Assembly: GCA_022652985.1 (NCBI GenBank)
Contig: JALCRY010000025.1
Coordinates: 1 to 34,793 of the forward strand
Length of the DNA stretch: 34,793 bases
Direction of reading: 5' to 3'
Source: Eubacteriaceae bacterium
GTDB lineage: Bacteria > Bacillota > Clostridia > Peptostreptococcales > Anaerovoracaceae
In this document: positions 15,472-24,191 of the stretch, piece after piece
Position numbering within the stretch: the stretch's first letter is position 1
Layout: each line of letters starts with the position of its first letter
The notes under the pieces: generated by a model
Seen by the model: only the letters and a program-made list of their open reading frames with translations
What the model was told of the DNA's origin: nothing
Database searches by the model: none
Position numbers and translations under genes: made by a program

Positions 15472-16580
15472 TGACAGCAGAGAAAACTTATGTATCGTGG
15501 GAACTTATCGGCAGTTTTATGAAAGATGCGTTTATGGCGGCGGGCGTGCCGGAGGATGACGCGGCGGTGTGCGCCGAGGTGCTCCTGGAAAGCGACAGGC
15601 GGGGCATTGCCAGTCACGGCGTGAACCGTTTCAAGCCGATCTATATCGACCGCATCAACAGCGGCATATTAAATCCGGTCACGAATTATGAAGTAATAAA
15701 GGAGACCGGCACAACACTGGTCGCGGACGCGCACGACGGCATGGGCATGGTTGCAAGCCGCCGCGCCATGAACAGCATCATCGCGAAGGCGAAAGAAAAC
15801 GGCATCGCCATGGCGGCGGTCAGCAATTCGTCACATTACGGCATCGCGGGATACTGGGCGATGATGGCGTCGAAACAGGGGCTTATCGGCATTACCGGTA
15901 CAAATGCGCGGGCGACAGTTGCGCCGACTTTCGGCGTCGAAAATATGCTGGGCACGAATCCGCTGACTTTCGCGTTTCCGACCGACGAAAATTTTCCCTT
16001 CGTCCTCGACTGCGCGACCTCCATCATGCAGAGAGGCAAAATCGAATATTACGCCCGCAGCGGAAAAGAAGTGCCGCGCGGTACAGTAATATCGGCGGAC
16101 GGTGAGGCGATGACGGACAGCGAGGCGATACTGCAGGCGCTGAGCGCGGGTACGGCAGCGCTGGCCCCTCTGGGCGGGATCGGCGAAGAGCTCGCAGGAT
16201 ACAAGGGGTACGGTTATGCGGCAGTCGTGGAGATACTTTCGGCGGCGCTGACAGGCGGACTGTTCATGAAGGACCTGACCAATAAGGACGAGGACGGGAA
16301 CAAGCGCCCTTATCACCTCGGACATTTCTTCATCGTGATAGATCCCGAGGCGTTTATGGGCCTGGAGACATTCAAAAAAACCGCAGGCAGCATTATACGC
16401 GGTCTGCGCGCTTCGAAAAAGGCGCCGGGCTGTGACCGCATCTATACCGCGGGAGAAAAGGAATGGGACTTCTGGCTCGAACACAGGGATAAAGGCGTGC
16501 CGATGAACGTGTCGGAGCAGAAAGATTTTATCGCGGTCCGTGATATGTACGGGCTCGATTACAAATTCCCGTTTGAATAA
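15471..16580 (+). CDS. Malate/L-lactate dehydrogenase-2 family NAD(P) oxidoreductase
   Basis: A 369-residue protein of the Ldh2/MDH2 family, which includes ureidoglycolate, sulfolactate and 2,3-diketogulonate-type dehydrogenases acting on 2-hydroxy acids. Marks are 'ESDRRGIASHGVNRF' with the catalytic SHG histidine, 'DAHDGMGMVASRRAM', 'SSHYGIAGYWAMMA', 'GTNPLTFAFPT' and 'YKGYGYAAVVEILSAALTGG'. It begins at the ATG that shares bases with the upstream stop (TAATG), with GGAGG before it. It ends the coupled four-gene run. The exact hydroxy acid cannot be named; the nucleotidase and transporter neighbours do not define it. Confidence 0.9.
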   Translation: MTAEKTYVSWELIGSFMKDAFMAAGVPEDDAAVCAEVLLESDRRGIASHGVNRFKPIYIDRINSGILNPVTNYEVIKETGTTLVADAHDGMGMVASRRAMNSIIAKAKENGIAMAAVSNSSHYGIAGYWAMMASKQGLIGITGTNARATVAPTFGVENMLGTNPLTFAFPTDENFPFVLDCATSIMQRGKIEYYARSGKEVPRGTVISADGEAMTDSEAILQALSAGTAALAPLGGIGEELAGYKGYGYAAVVEILSAALTGGLFMKDLTNKDEDGNKRPYHLGHFFIVIDPEAFMGLETFKKTAGSIIRGLRASKKAPGCDRIYTAGEKEWDFWLEHRDKGVPMNVSEQKDFIAVRDMYGLDYKFPFE

Positions 16581-16627
16581 TTGATATCTTAGCCGGCAAT
16601 CGGCGTAGGGCAGCAGGGAGCTGTTCA

Positions 16628-16656
16628 TTGATTATTGATTTTGCAGGCGGTATAAT
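16628..16656 (+). promoter_or_regulatory. Sigma-A type promoter for the multi-PAS hybrid kinase
   Basis: TTGATT (16628-16633), a 17-base spacer and a perfect TATAAT (16651-16656), 39 bases before the kinase ATG. Confidence 0.75.
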
Positions 16657-16694
16657 ATCATATACGTGTAATTGTACCGAAAGGGTATCAGATC

Positions 16695-19600
16695 ATGAAT
16701 AATTATAGGGTTTTGGATGAAGGTACTATCGGAATTATCGCCGAGAGCAATCCCGGCGATTTTGCGATATATAAAATTGAGAATGGCAGGCTGATCCCGC
16801 TTTTCTCGTCTGACAGTCTGGCTGAAATGTCGGGCATGGGCAGGGACGAATACAACAGGGCAGTAATGGAAGATGCCAATCTGCTGGTGCTGAGTTCCGA
16901 CCGCGAAAATGTCCGGGCGCGCGTTGCCGATGTCGTCAGGAACGGCGGAGACGGTGAGCTCGTGTACAGGGTCTACAATCAGACGGAAGGCAGTATATGG
17001 GTCAAAGCCAATGCGCGCATAATAGGAACATATGAAAACTGTCCGGTCATGGCGGTCACTTACAGCCGCACATCGTCGGCCATGGAGGGACCGGCGCAGC
17101 TTCTCGATCTGGCCGGCGCCAATATATATGTAGTAGACCTCATGACGCATGAGATGCTCTATGCCAATGGTCTGGCGCTGAAGTACTGGGGCCAGAGCGA
17201 TTATGCGGGGAAGTCCTGCTATGAATTTATTTCCGGGAGAAATTCCGCCTGCCCGTGGTGCTCGATAAGCCGTATGGTAAACGGAGAATATCATTCGGAA
17301 GCGGAATATGTGGCCCGGGGAGACAGGTGGCTGGCCATAGACTGTATTGAAATGGACTGGTACGGCAGGAAAGCGGCCGCGATTTATATGCGCGATGTCA
17401 CCAGGATGCACAAGAAGCAGGAACTGCTGGAGTCAGATAAAAATGAGACCGATACGATCATCGGAAGCATTCCCGGCGGCATAGCGGTATTTTCCGACAG
17501 GAACGGCAGGCTCAGGCTCGAATACACGAACGACGGGTTCTACCGTCTGCACTGCGGGAGCCGCAAATACTGGGATGCGGTGAGCGATGATCCTGCGGAA
17601 TGGCTCATTGCTGACGACAGACATCTGTTCGAGGACGAATTCCGTGAAGTCAACAGCGGCAATAAAACAGTCGGCAGCGTATCGTACCGCGTCCTTGGAG
17701 AAGACGGCAGGAGACACTGGGTCAACAATCAGTTCAAATATGCATATGAGAAGCAGGGCATAAGATATTATTACGCATCATTCGTCAGTCTGGATGATGA
17801 AAAGAAAATAGAGCAGGAAGTCCTGAAGACGCAGAAAATGTATGATGATGCCACGCGTACGGCCAAACTGATCATCTGGACATATGATGCGGAAAAGCAT
17901 TGTGCGGTAATGCTGCAGAACGGTTATACCCGTACGGTATGTGAAAGCCTCGGCATACCGGAAGTCATCGAAAATGTGCCGCAGTCATTACTGCCGTATG
18001 TGAAAGAGGAAGACCGCGGGGTATTCCGCAGGATATATGAGGATATCGACAGCGGGTGTGATGAGGCTTCCGGCGATTTCCGATTTCAGATGCCGGCGCA
18101 GGAGGAAATGCAGTTTGAAAGGATGATCCTGAAAAGGATCAGAGACGATCAGGGCGAGGTCCTTACGGTATACGGATACGGCCAGAACATCACTGCGCTG
18201 AAGCAGAAAGAAGAAAAATTCAACCGCGCTTATGTGCAGCTGGATAATCCGAATTCGTACGGATCTTTCCATCTGAATCTGTCTAAAAACTGGTGCGGCG
18301 ACGGGAAAAAGGGCAGCAGTCAAATTTCTTCCGTTCTGAAACTGCAGAAGTCAGCGTCTGTGGACGGGTATTTTGATGATTTTTCCCAGCTGATCGATGA
18401 CGAGGAGATAAGAGCAAAATTTCACGGTATATTCAACAGAGAAATACTGCTGGAAAAATACAAGAACGGGATCGAATCCGTGTCGATCGAATATCCTGTT
18501 TTGTATGCAAACGGGGAAAGACACTGGCGCGAGGGCTTCCTTGATATGATGGAGAATCCTTACAACGGCGATCTGGAGGCGGTAACATATTCCTTTGATA
18601 TAGATAAAAGGAAGCGGGACGAGCAGATCGTCGACAGGCTGATCAATATCAATTTCGATTATATCGGGCTGATACATCTGGCGACGGGGACTTTTGAATT
18701 TGTCAGCAGGAAGCCGTGGGTGCAGACGGGAGAAACAGGAGATATCCTGGATTATGAGGAGTGCCGCAGGTACGTGAGCAGCGGGTTTATCGAGCATGAT
18801 GAACTCGAATATTTCCTGGGCATTACTGCCATAGATAATATTGCAGGGGAGCTCGCATCCAATGACACATATATTTCGTCTTACACGGAAACAAAGGGCG
18901 GCAGGATATCATGCGCGAGGCTCGAATACTGCTGGCTCGATAATTCGCACAGGGACATTCTCGTTTTAAGATCCGACATAACCGAGCTTTATGAAAATGA
19001 ACAGAGGAAGATCCGCGAGCTGAACAAGGCGAGGATCGAGGCTGAGAAGGCCAGCAGTGCGAAGACTGATTTTGTATCGCGCATAAGTCATGATATCCGC
19101 ACGCCGATCAGCGCCATTATCGGCATGACGCAGTTCGCGAAAGAGGATATCGATGATAAGGACAAGCTGCGCGAGGACATCGGGAAAATTGAGGCATCCA
19201 ACACGTTCCTGCTGTCGCTGATCAACGATATCCTCGATATTTCCAAGATAGACAGCGGCAAAATAGAATTGTATCCGGAGCCGTATCCTTTCGACGAGTA
19301 TATTGAAAAGGTGCGCAGCATGTTCGAACCGCTCTGCGGGCAGCATGGTCTGAAATTCAATATCGAAGTCAGGCGGGAGGCCGGAACTGTCGCTGTGGTC
19401 GACAAGGTGCGCCTGAATCAGATAACAATGAACCTGCTTTCGAATGCTGTGAAATATACGCCGGCAGGCGGGACTGTCACATATATTTCGGAAAGCAGGC
19501 GCCTCGACGGCGGCATGGTGCGCTGTAAATTCATAGTCAAAGATACCGGTATCGGCATGAGTGAAGAATTTCAGAAAACGATGTTCGATCCGTTCGCCCA

Positions 19601-20207
19601 GGAAAATAATCCGGATTCGCCGACGGTGACGGGAAGTGGTACCGGTCTGGGGCTTTCGATCGTGAAGAGGATCATCGATCTGATGGGCGGTACCATAGAG
19701 GTGAACAGCAGACAGGGTGAAGGAACGGCTGTGACGGTCACGCTCGATCTTCCGCAGGCTGAGCCGGCAGGATCAGCCGGAGGCGGTCAAAAAGCGGGCG
19801 GTGGTGCCGCTGAGATCACTCTCACGCGCGCAGCAAAATTCATGCTGGTCGACGATAATATCATCAACCGTGAGATCGCGGTGCGCATCCTGGGAAATAT
19901 GGGAGCGACAGTTGATCAGGCGGAGAACGGTGCTGTGGCCGCGGAGATGTTCGCGCAGTCCGGCATCGGTGAATACGATGCTGTGCTGATGGATATACAG
20001 ATGCCGGTAATGAACGGCTACGAGTCGGCTGAAGCTATCCGCGTCATGGAAAGAGAGGACGCTAAAACCGTGCCGATCATCGCCATGACCGCGGACGCCT
20101 TTGCGGAGGCTGTTCAGCGCAGCCGCGAGGCCGGGATGAATGACTACATCACCAAGCCAATCGACAGAAATATATTAGTGGAGAAACTGAATAAGTGGAT
20201 AGGGTGA
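16695..20207 (+). CDS. Multi-PAS hybrid histidine kinase with receiver domain
   Basis: A 1170-residue sensor kinase with no obvious membrane helix, so probably cytoplasmic. The N-terminal 760 residues look like a series of about five or six PAS-type modules ('EGSIWVKANARI', 'GRRHWVNNQFKYAYE', 'GERHWREGFLDMMEN'). One holds a C186-P-W-C189 pair after 'SGRNSA', suggesting redox or metal sensing. Then come the H-box 'RISHDIRTPISAIIGMTQ' (H799), N-box 'NLLSNAVKYTP', 'DTGIGMSEEF' and 'GTGLGLSIVKRIIDLMGG'. The C-terminal receiver has 'LVDDN' and D1100 in 'LMDIQMPVMNGYE'. No output regulator gene is adjacent; its phosphorelay partner must lie elsewhere or be absent. Its stop is 10 bases from the convergent exporter's stop. 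Confidence 0.93.
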   Translation: MNNYRVLDEGTIGIIAESNPGDFAIYKIENGRLIPLFSSDSLAEMSGMGRDEYNRAVMEDANLLVLSSDRENVRARVADVVRNGGDGELVYRVYNQTEGSIWVKANARIIGTYENCPVMAVTYSRTSSAMEGPAQLLDLAGANIYVVDLMTHEMLYANGLALKYWGQSDYAGKSCYEFISGRNSACPWCSISRMVNGEYHSEAEYVARGDRWLAIDCIEMDWYGRKAAAIYMRDVTRMHKKQELLESDKNETDTIIGSIPGGIAVFSDRNGRLRLEYTNDGFYRLHCGSRKYWDAVSDDPAEWLIADDRHLFEDEFREVNSGNKTVGSVSYRVLGEDGRRHWVNNQFKYAYEKQGIRYYYASFVSLDDEKKIEQEVLKTQKMYDDATRTAKLIIWTYDAEKHCAVMLQNGYTRTVCESLGIPEVIENVPQSLLPYVKEEDRGVFRRIYEDIDSGCDEASGDFRFQMPAQEEMQFERMILKRIRDDQGEVLTVYGYGQNITALKQKEEKFNRAYVQLDNPNSYGSFHLNLSKNWCGDGKKGSSQISSVLKLQKSASVDGYFDDFSQLIDDEEIRAKFHGIFNREILLEKYKNGIESVSIEYPVLYANGERHWREGFLDMMENPYNGDLEAVTYSFDIDKRKRDEQIVDRLININFDYIGLIHLATGTFEFVSRKPWVQTGETGDILDYEECRRYVSSGFIEHDELEYFLGITAIDNIAGELASNDTYISSYTETKGGRISCARLEYCWLDNSHRDILVLRSDITELYENEQRKIRELNKARIEAEKASSAKTDFVSRISHDIRTPISAIIGMTQFAKEDIDDKDKLREDIGKIEASNTFLLSLINDILDISKIDSGKIELYPEPYPFDEYIEKVRSMFEPLCGQHGLKFNIEVRREAGTVAVVDKVRLNQITMNLLSNAVKYTPAGGTVTYISESRRLDGGMVRCKFIVKDTGIGMSEEFQKTMFDPFAQENNPDSPTVTGSGTGLGLSIVKRIIDLMGGTIEVNSRQGEGTAVTVTLDLPQAEPAGSAGGGQKAGGGAAEITLTRAAKFMLVDDNIINREIAVRILGNMGATVDQAENGAVAAEMFAQSGIGEYDAVLMDIQMPVMNGYESAEAIRVMEREDAKTVPIIAMTADAFAEAVQRSREAGMNDYITKPIDRNILVEKLNKWIG

Positions 20208-20217
20208 CCGGCAGATT

Positions 20218-21084
20218 TCAGGCTTTGCAGAACTGCGCATGCTGGACTTTATTCATGAGGACTGTAGACATAAGTATTACTGCTGCACCGGCGAATTCAC
20301 GCATACTGAACATCTCGCCGACAAAAAAGAAAGCCAGCAGTCCGGAAAAAACAGGTCCCAGTCCGCACAAAAGACCGTAACGTTCGGGTTCTGTATATTG
20401 CTGGATCATCGGCTGTATTGCCAGACCGAATGCCGAGCAGATAAGAGCGAGGGCCATGATGATGGCCCATTCGGACATGCTCTGAGGAAGCTGAGGCTTT
20501 TCAAATATGAAAGAGCATACGAATGCGGCGGAACCTGCAACTGCAAGCTCAAATATTCCCGCGGCCAGAGCATCGATGCGCCCGGCAAAATGGTCGCAGG
20601 TCACTATGTGGACGGCATAAATAAATGCACCGCCCATATACAGCGCCGACCCTCCTGTAAATACAAAACCCGGACGTATCGAGAGAAGGGCGATACCGGA
20701 CATCGTCATCAGAACAAGCAGACATATTTTGGGTTCGGGAGGCTGCCTGCGGATAAGCGCGTGGATCAGGGGAACGAAGGCGATAGTAGTGCCGGCGATA
20801 AAAGCCGCGCCGGAGGAGCTCATTGTTTTTAGGCCGAATATCTGCATAGTCAAAATAGCAAACATCATCAGGCCGAGTATAATACCGGCCTTTATTGTCG
20901 TATTATCCATATGCAGGAGGCGGCGTCTGAAAATGATTCCCGCTGCCGCAAATGCTATAAGGAAGCGAAGTGCGATAAGATTGAAAGGACCGATCCCGTT
21001 CAGGCCCAGTTTCATAAGCAGGTATGACGAACTTCTCGCCATCACGATCAATGTCAGTATGAATTCTGCTTTTTCTTTCTTCAT
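20218..21084 (-). CDS. EamA/DMT-superfamily transporter
   Basis: A 288-residue membrane protein with about ten hydrophobic helices and two EamA repeats ('SSSYLLMKLGLNGIGPFNLIALRFLIAF'; 'ICSAFGLAIQPMIQQYTEPE'). The family exports amino acids and other metabolites. The ATG at 21082-21084 (MKKEKAEF) is chosen as the normal N-terminus; an open frame extends further upstream to 21201 but would run through the LysR promoter. The ribosome site is poor. It is divergent from the LysR gene at 21228, which probably regulates it. Substrate unknown. Confidence 0.87.
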   Translation of the reverse strand: MKKEKAEFILTLIVMARSSSYLLMKLGLNGIGPFNLIALRFLIAFAAAGIIFRRRLLHMDNTTIKAGIILGLMMFAILTMQIFGLKTMSSSGAAFIAGTTIAFVPLIHALIRRQPPEPKICLLVLMTMSGIALLSIRPGFVFTGGSALYMGGAFIYAVHIVTCDHFAGRIDALAAGIFELAVAGSAAFVCSFIFEKPQLPQSMSEWAIIMALALICSAFGLAIQPMIQQYTEPERYGLLCGLGPVFSGLLAFFFVGEMFSMREFAGAAVILMSTVLMNKVQHAQFCKA

Positions 21085-21116
21085 TTTAAGTACCCGTCCG
21101 GATCGTGTCTGATCCG

Positions 21117-21145
21117 TTGCCTTTATTACAAGGCAAGTATATAAT
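21117..21145 (+). promoter_or_regulatory. LysR gene promoter with overlapping palindromic operator
   Basis: TTGCCT (21117-21122), a 17-base spacer and TATAAT (21140-21145) form a promoter for the LysR-type gene. TTGCCTT (21117-21123) and AAGGCAA (21130-21136) form a perfect 7-bp palindrome with a 6-base gap covering the -35 box, a likely autoregulatory LysR site in the region shared with the divergent exporter. Confidence 0.7.
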
Positions 21146-21227
21146 ATGCGTAAAGGTGAATAAAGCGAAACATCAACACATATTCTGTGCCGAATTGTCA
21201 CATAAAGCGAAAGAAGATGAGAATATC

Positions 21228-22097
21228 ATGGATCCTGTAAAATGCGAGGTAATGATCAAAGCCCTGGAGCTCGGAAGTATTTCAGCTGCTGCGGGAGTTC
21301 TCGGATATACGCCGTCCGGCGTGAACCGGATGATGAATGCGCTGGAAGCGGAGTGCGGTCTGACTCTGCTGGCCAGAGGCCGCGGAGGTGTGACGCTGAC
21401 TTCAGAAGGGGAAAAGATATTGCCGGTAATGCGCGAACTTGTCCGCTGGAATGAAACAGCACAACAGGTGAGCGCGGATATACGGGGACTCACCTGCGGC
21501 AGGCTGACTGTCGGAACATTGTATAGTATTGCCGCCTGCCGACTGCCGGGAATAATCAGGATGTTCAGCGGAGCATATCCGGACATCACGATCGACATAC
21601 GGGAAGGCGGACGCAGTCAGATGGAAGCATGGCTGAAGCACCGGGAAGCCGATATCTGTTTTATGAGCGGGGACACCAATGAAGGCTGCTGGACTCCGCT
21701 GTACGATGATGAAATGGTGGTCTGGCTGCCGAAAGATCATCCGCTGGCGGGACGAAAACGATTTCCTGTAAGTGCTCTGGCAAAGGAAAAAATCATAAAA
21801 ATCATGCCCGGCAGTGGAACGAATGCCGAAGAACTGTATGCAGAGGCGGGGGTCACACCAGATGTGATCTATACGACAGCGGACAATTATACTGCGTATT
21901 CGATGGTAGCTGCAGGGCTCGGGGTATGCGTGAATAATGCGCTCATGGCAAAAAAATGGCAGGGGGATGTGACCGTCCTGCCATTTGCTCCTGCGTATAA
22001 AATATCGATCGGGATAGCCTCCCCGCCGCCCGGAGAAATATCACCTGCGGCGCGGAAGTTTATCGAATTTGCTGTTAAAGAAATTACTGTCGCCTGA
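21228..22097 (+). CDS. LysR-family transcriptional regulator
   Basis: A 289-residue LTTR. The winged HTH is at residues 1-60 ('ALELGSISAAAGVLGYTPSGVNRMMNALE', 'GLTLLARGRGGVTLTSEGEKI'), followed by the periplasmic-binding-like effector domain ('GRLTVGTLYSIAACRLPGII', 'ADICFM', 'YTAYSMVAAGLGVCVNN'). The ATG at 21228 is chosen because it gives the normal LTTR N-terminus and has GAAAGAAGATGAG before it; upstream in-frame sequence contains the promoter. It probably controls the divergent EamA exporter and itself. The effector is unknown. Its stop is 8 bases from the end of the convergent serpin gene. Confidence 0.93.
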   Translation: MDPVKCEVMIKALELGSISAAAGVLGYTPSGVNRMMNALEAECGLTLLARGRGGVTLTSEGEKILPVMRELVRWNETAQQVSADIRGLTCGRLTVGTLYSIAACRLPGIIRMFSGAYPDITIDIREGGRSQMEAWLKHREADICFMSGDTNEGCWTPLYDDEMVVWLPKDHPLAGRKRFPVSALAKEKIIKIMPGSGTNAEELYAEAGVTPDVIYTTADNYTAYSMVAAGLGVCVNNALMAKKWQGDVTVLPFAPAYKISIGIASPPPGEISPAARKFIEFAVKEITVA

Positions 22098-22105
22098 AGT
22101 GTATA

Positions 22106-23386
22106 TTATTTTACGCTCGTGACTGTCCCTATGAATACCGGCAGATCTGTATGGTTGTCGATGATCGCGTAGACGAACGGTCTGTTCAGGATGACTTTGT
22201 GAGGTGTGTAGGCGGATGTCGCATTCATGCCGACGGATGTTGCCGCTCCGGCTCTGGTCCCGTTTTCGTTCACAGTAATGTAAGTTTTATGAAGGACATT
22301 GCCGATGCAGAGACCGCCGTTTTTGAGAGTGCCCATTTGGGAAAAATCGGCATTGGCGCTGAAGGCATCCGTTATTCCCATGGACTGCAGAGTGCTGTTC
22401 AGATTCTTGGAATACTCACAGCTGAACTTAGGAATGCCGGCTTCAGTGAACAGATTTTTTTCACCGCGGATCATTTTGCGAAATTTCGTTCCCGTCATTC
22501 CGGATACATACTGTTTCACTGTCACACCTTTGTCCGGCAGGATGGCGACGAAACTGTAGCCTTTCTTGTACGGCTTGATAAAACCGGTTGAGCGCCCGTC
22601 GCTGATATATGACATTTCCTCGGAATACATCATGTCGACAGTCTGCTTCGTGCCGTCTGTGGTTGTGAATTTTGCCTTCGAAACCTGCTCCGCGTCATAT
22701 TTGTCTTTCCAGACTGCGTCAAAAGAGACTGCATCCAGCAGGTACAGCATGTCGCTGTCGCCGATCGTTTCGATGATCGATGGGATCATGCCGTCTGTCG
22801 ATTCGGATACCCATTTGTTCATTGCCGGAACAGTTTCTGAATTGGTAAATGATGATTTACAGGCATCGGCGCTGAGATATTTTTTGTTGGTCTGCAGGAA
22901 TGCATCGTTGACCGTAAGGTCTCCGGTATCGCGGTACCATATCGAATTCGCCGTCTTTATTTTGGCGCTTTTTGATGAGGTGAGCCTGCCTGTCCACCAC
23001 TGGAGGCAGCGGTCGAGAGTTTTGATCTTCGCTCCGCCGGCCATGACTTTCTGCATCTGCGCAAGCGTGGCGGAACCGCTGCCGGCGCCGTTGCCGGCCA
23101 TTGTCATCGCGGTGAGCACGGACATCGGAGCGACCATGATACTCCCGTTTTCACCTGCTGTGGTTTTACGGAAAAGCCTGATCGAAAAATTGGCGCTCGC
23201 TTTGATGAAAGCTTTCTGCTCCGCTCTGGTAGGAGTTCTGGCTGCGGAAGTACTTGCTGCTGCAGATGAATGCGCGTCAGGCGCATTGATAACACTGCCG
23301 GCATGGACAGCCGGGGCGGCCAGCATGCCTGCCGCGGTCAGAAAAGTAAGCATCATTACGGATGTGATTTTGATTATTCTGTTCAT
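22106..23386 (-). CDS. Secreted serpin (serine protease inhibitor)
   Basis: A 426-residue serpin. The ATG at 23384-23386 (MNRIIKIT) follows GGGAGATGAG. A signal peptide (about 1-29, likely cut after 'AVHA') is followed by a low-complexity Ala/Ser linker and the serpin body ('NSIWYRD', 'MNKWVSESTDGMIPSII', 'LLDAVSFDAVWKDKY', 'FSCEYSKNLNSTLQSMGITDAF'). The reactive-loop hinge E374-N-G-T-R-A-G-A-A-T383 keeps Gly at P15, Thr at P14 and small residues at P12-P9, as in inhibitory serpins, although P13 is Arg. Counting from the hinge puts the scissile bond near T390-S391, that is after small residues, which would suit an elastase-like protease. 'LNRPFVYAI' is the C-terminal shutter strand. No lipobox or cell-wall anchor is seen. 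Confidence 0.95.
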   Translation of the reverse strand: MNRIIKITSVMMLTFLTAAGMLAAPAVHAGSVINAPDAHSSAAASTSAARTPTRAEQKAFIKASANFSIRLFRKTTAGENGSIMVAPMSVLTAMTMAGNGAGSGSATLAQMQKVMAGGAKIKTLDRCLQWWTGRLTSSKSAKIKTANSIWYRDTGDLTVNDAFLQTNKKYLSADACKSSFTNSETVPAMNKWVSESTDGMIPSIIETIGDSDMLYLLDAVSFDAVWKDKYDAEQVSKAKFTTTDGTKQTVDMMYSEEMSYISDGRSTGFIKPYKKGYSFVAILPDKGVTVKQYVSGMTGTKFRKMIRGEKNLFTEAGIPKFSCEYSKNLNSTLQSMGITDAFSANADFSQMGTLKNGGLCIGNVLHKTYITVNENGTRAGAATSVGMNATSAYTPHKVILNRPFVYAIIDNHTDLPVFIGTVTSVK

Positions 23387-23447
23387 ATTCTCATCTCCCG
23401 TCATCCATCGTATTACAGGAAGGCGCATTGTTCAATATATAAAACTG

Positions 23448-24020
23448 TCACCTGGTGTTCATGTCGATCTCGTCTATGTGCGTGGACAGCACGGACATGT
23501 TGTAGGCAATCTCGGCAAACTGCCGTGAACTGATCGGGAAATCTTCCTCGAGCCATGTGCTCAGCATGCCGATGACGCCGTTGACGGCATAGACGTAACC
23601 GTATCTCCGGAGAGTCGGGTTCTTCGCCGCTTCGTTAGCATGGAATTTTTTCAGTACCGTATCGATCAGAAGGTTGTTGAAAGATTTGCTGTCGGACTGC
23701 AGAAGCAGGATGCGGAACAGTCTCTGGTTTTCGCGGATATAGTTAAAGAAACGTTCGAGCGTATCAAGAAGCTGATGCTGCGAAGCCAGCGGATCCGCTG
23801 CCTCGGATGCGCCCGGCAGCTGTTCGAGAACTTCGTTTTCGATCTTCTGCCTCAGAGAAACTATATCGTCGTAATACATGTAGAATGTGGAACGGTTGAC
23901 ATCTGCAGCTTTGCAGATATCGGTCACGGATATTTTTTCTGAAGGGTACTGCTCGAGCAGTTCCAGATACGCATCCTTGATCATTTTCTTGGTCAATTTG
24001 ACTCTTCGGTTGTCGGCCAT
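23448..24020 (-). CDS. TetR-family transcriptional regulator
   Basis: A 190-residue TetR protein. The N-terminus 'MADNRRVKLTKKMIKDAYLELLEQYPSEKISVTDICKAADVNRSTFYMYYDD' is a clear TetR HTH, and the C-terminal part ('FFNYIRENQRLFRILL') resembles the DhaS/TetR_C-8 type. The ATG at 24018-24020 follows GAGGT; the longer open frame upstream crosses the promoter region and is rejected. It is divergent from the acyl-CoA synthetase gene and probably represses it through the palindromes at 24070-24145. Confidence 0.92.
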   Translation of the reverse strand: MADNRRVKLTKKMIKDAYLELLEQYPSEKISVTDICKAADVNRSTFYMYYDDIVSLRQKIENEVLEQLPGASEAADPLASQHQLLDTLERFFNYIRENQRLFRILLLQSDSKSFNNLLIDTVLKKFHANEAAKNPTLRRYGYVYAVNGVIGMLSTWLEEDFPISSRQFAEIAYNMSVLSTHIDEIDMNTR

Positions 24021-24069
24021 CTCATACCTCGTATAATCATTGAAAAAACATCTTATTTGTGCTGTCATT

Positions 24070-24094
24070 CCAACACATCGGTTGATTGTGTCGG
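24070..24094. promoter_or_regulatory. Imperfect palindrome, candidate TetR operator
   Basis: CCAACACA (24070-24077) faces TGTGTCGG (24087-24094), matching at 7 of 8 positions with a 9-base centre. The half-site AACACATCG recurs at 24096-24104. It lies between the divergent TetR and acyl-CoA synthetase genes. Confidence 0.5.
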
Positions 24095-24123
24095 AAACAC
24101 ATCGTTTTACTAAATACTGTTCG

Positions 24124-24152
24124 TTGAAAATCCAACAATGTGTTGATATAAT
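24124..24152 (+). promoter_or_regulatory. Acyl-CoA synthetase promoter with palindrome in the spacer
   Basis: TTGAAA (24124-24129), a 17-base spacer and TATAAT (24147-24152). The spacer contains CAACA-ATG-TGTTG (24133-24145), with perfect 5-base arms related to the upstream CAACACA half-sites. A repressor bound there would block RNA polymerase directly. Confidence 0.75.
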
Positions 24153-24191
24153 TCTAACCAACATATAGTCTGATGTCAACAGGAGTATATA

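Noticed and set aside
15831-17411. Leftward open frames of 265 and 259 codons opposite the Ldh2 and multi-PAS genes
   Set aside because: Arginine/histidine-rich shadow sequence without motifs; the opposite strand encodes recognisable domains.
22566-23528. Rightward 320-codon open frame opposite the serpin
   Set aside because: Antisense to a complete serpin with signal peptide and hinge; no motif of its own.
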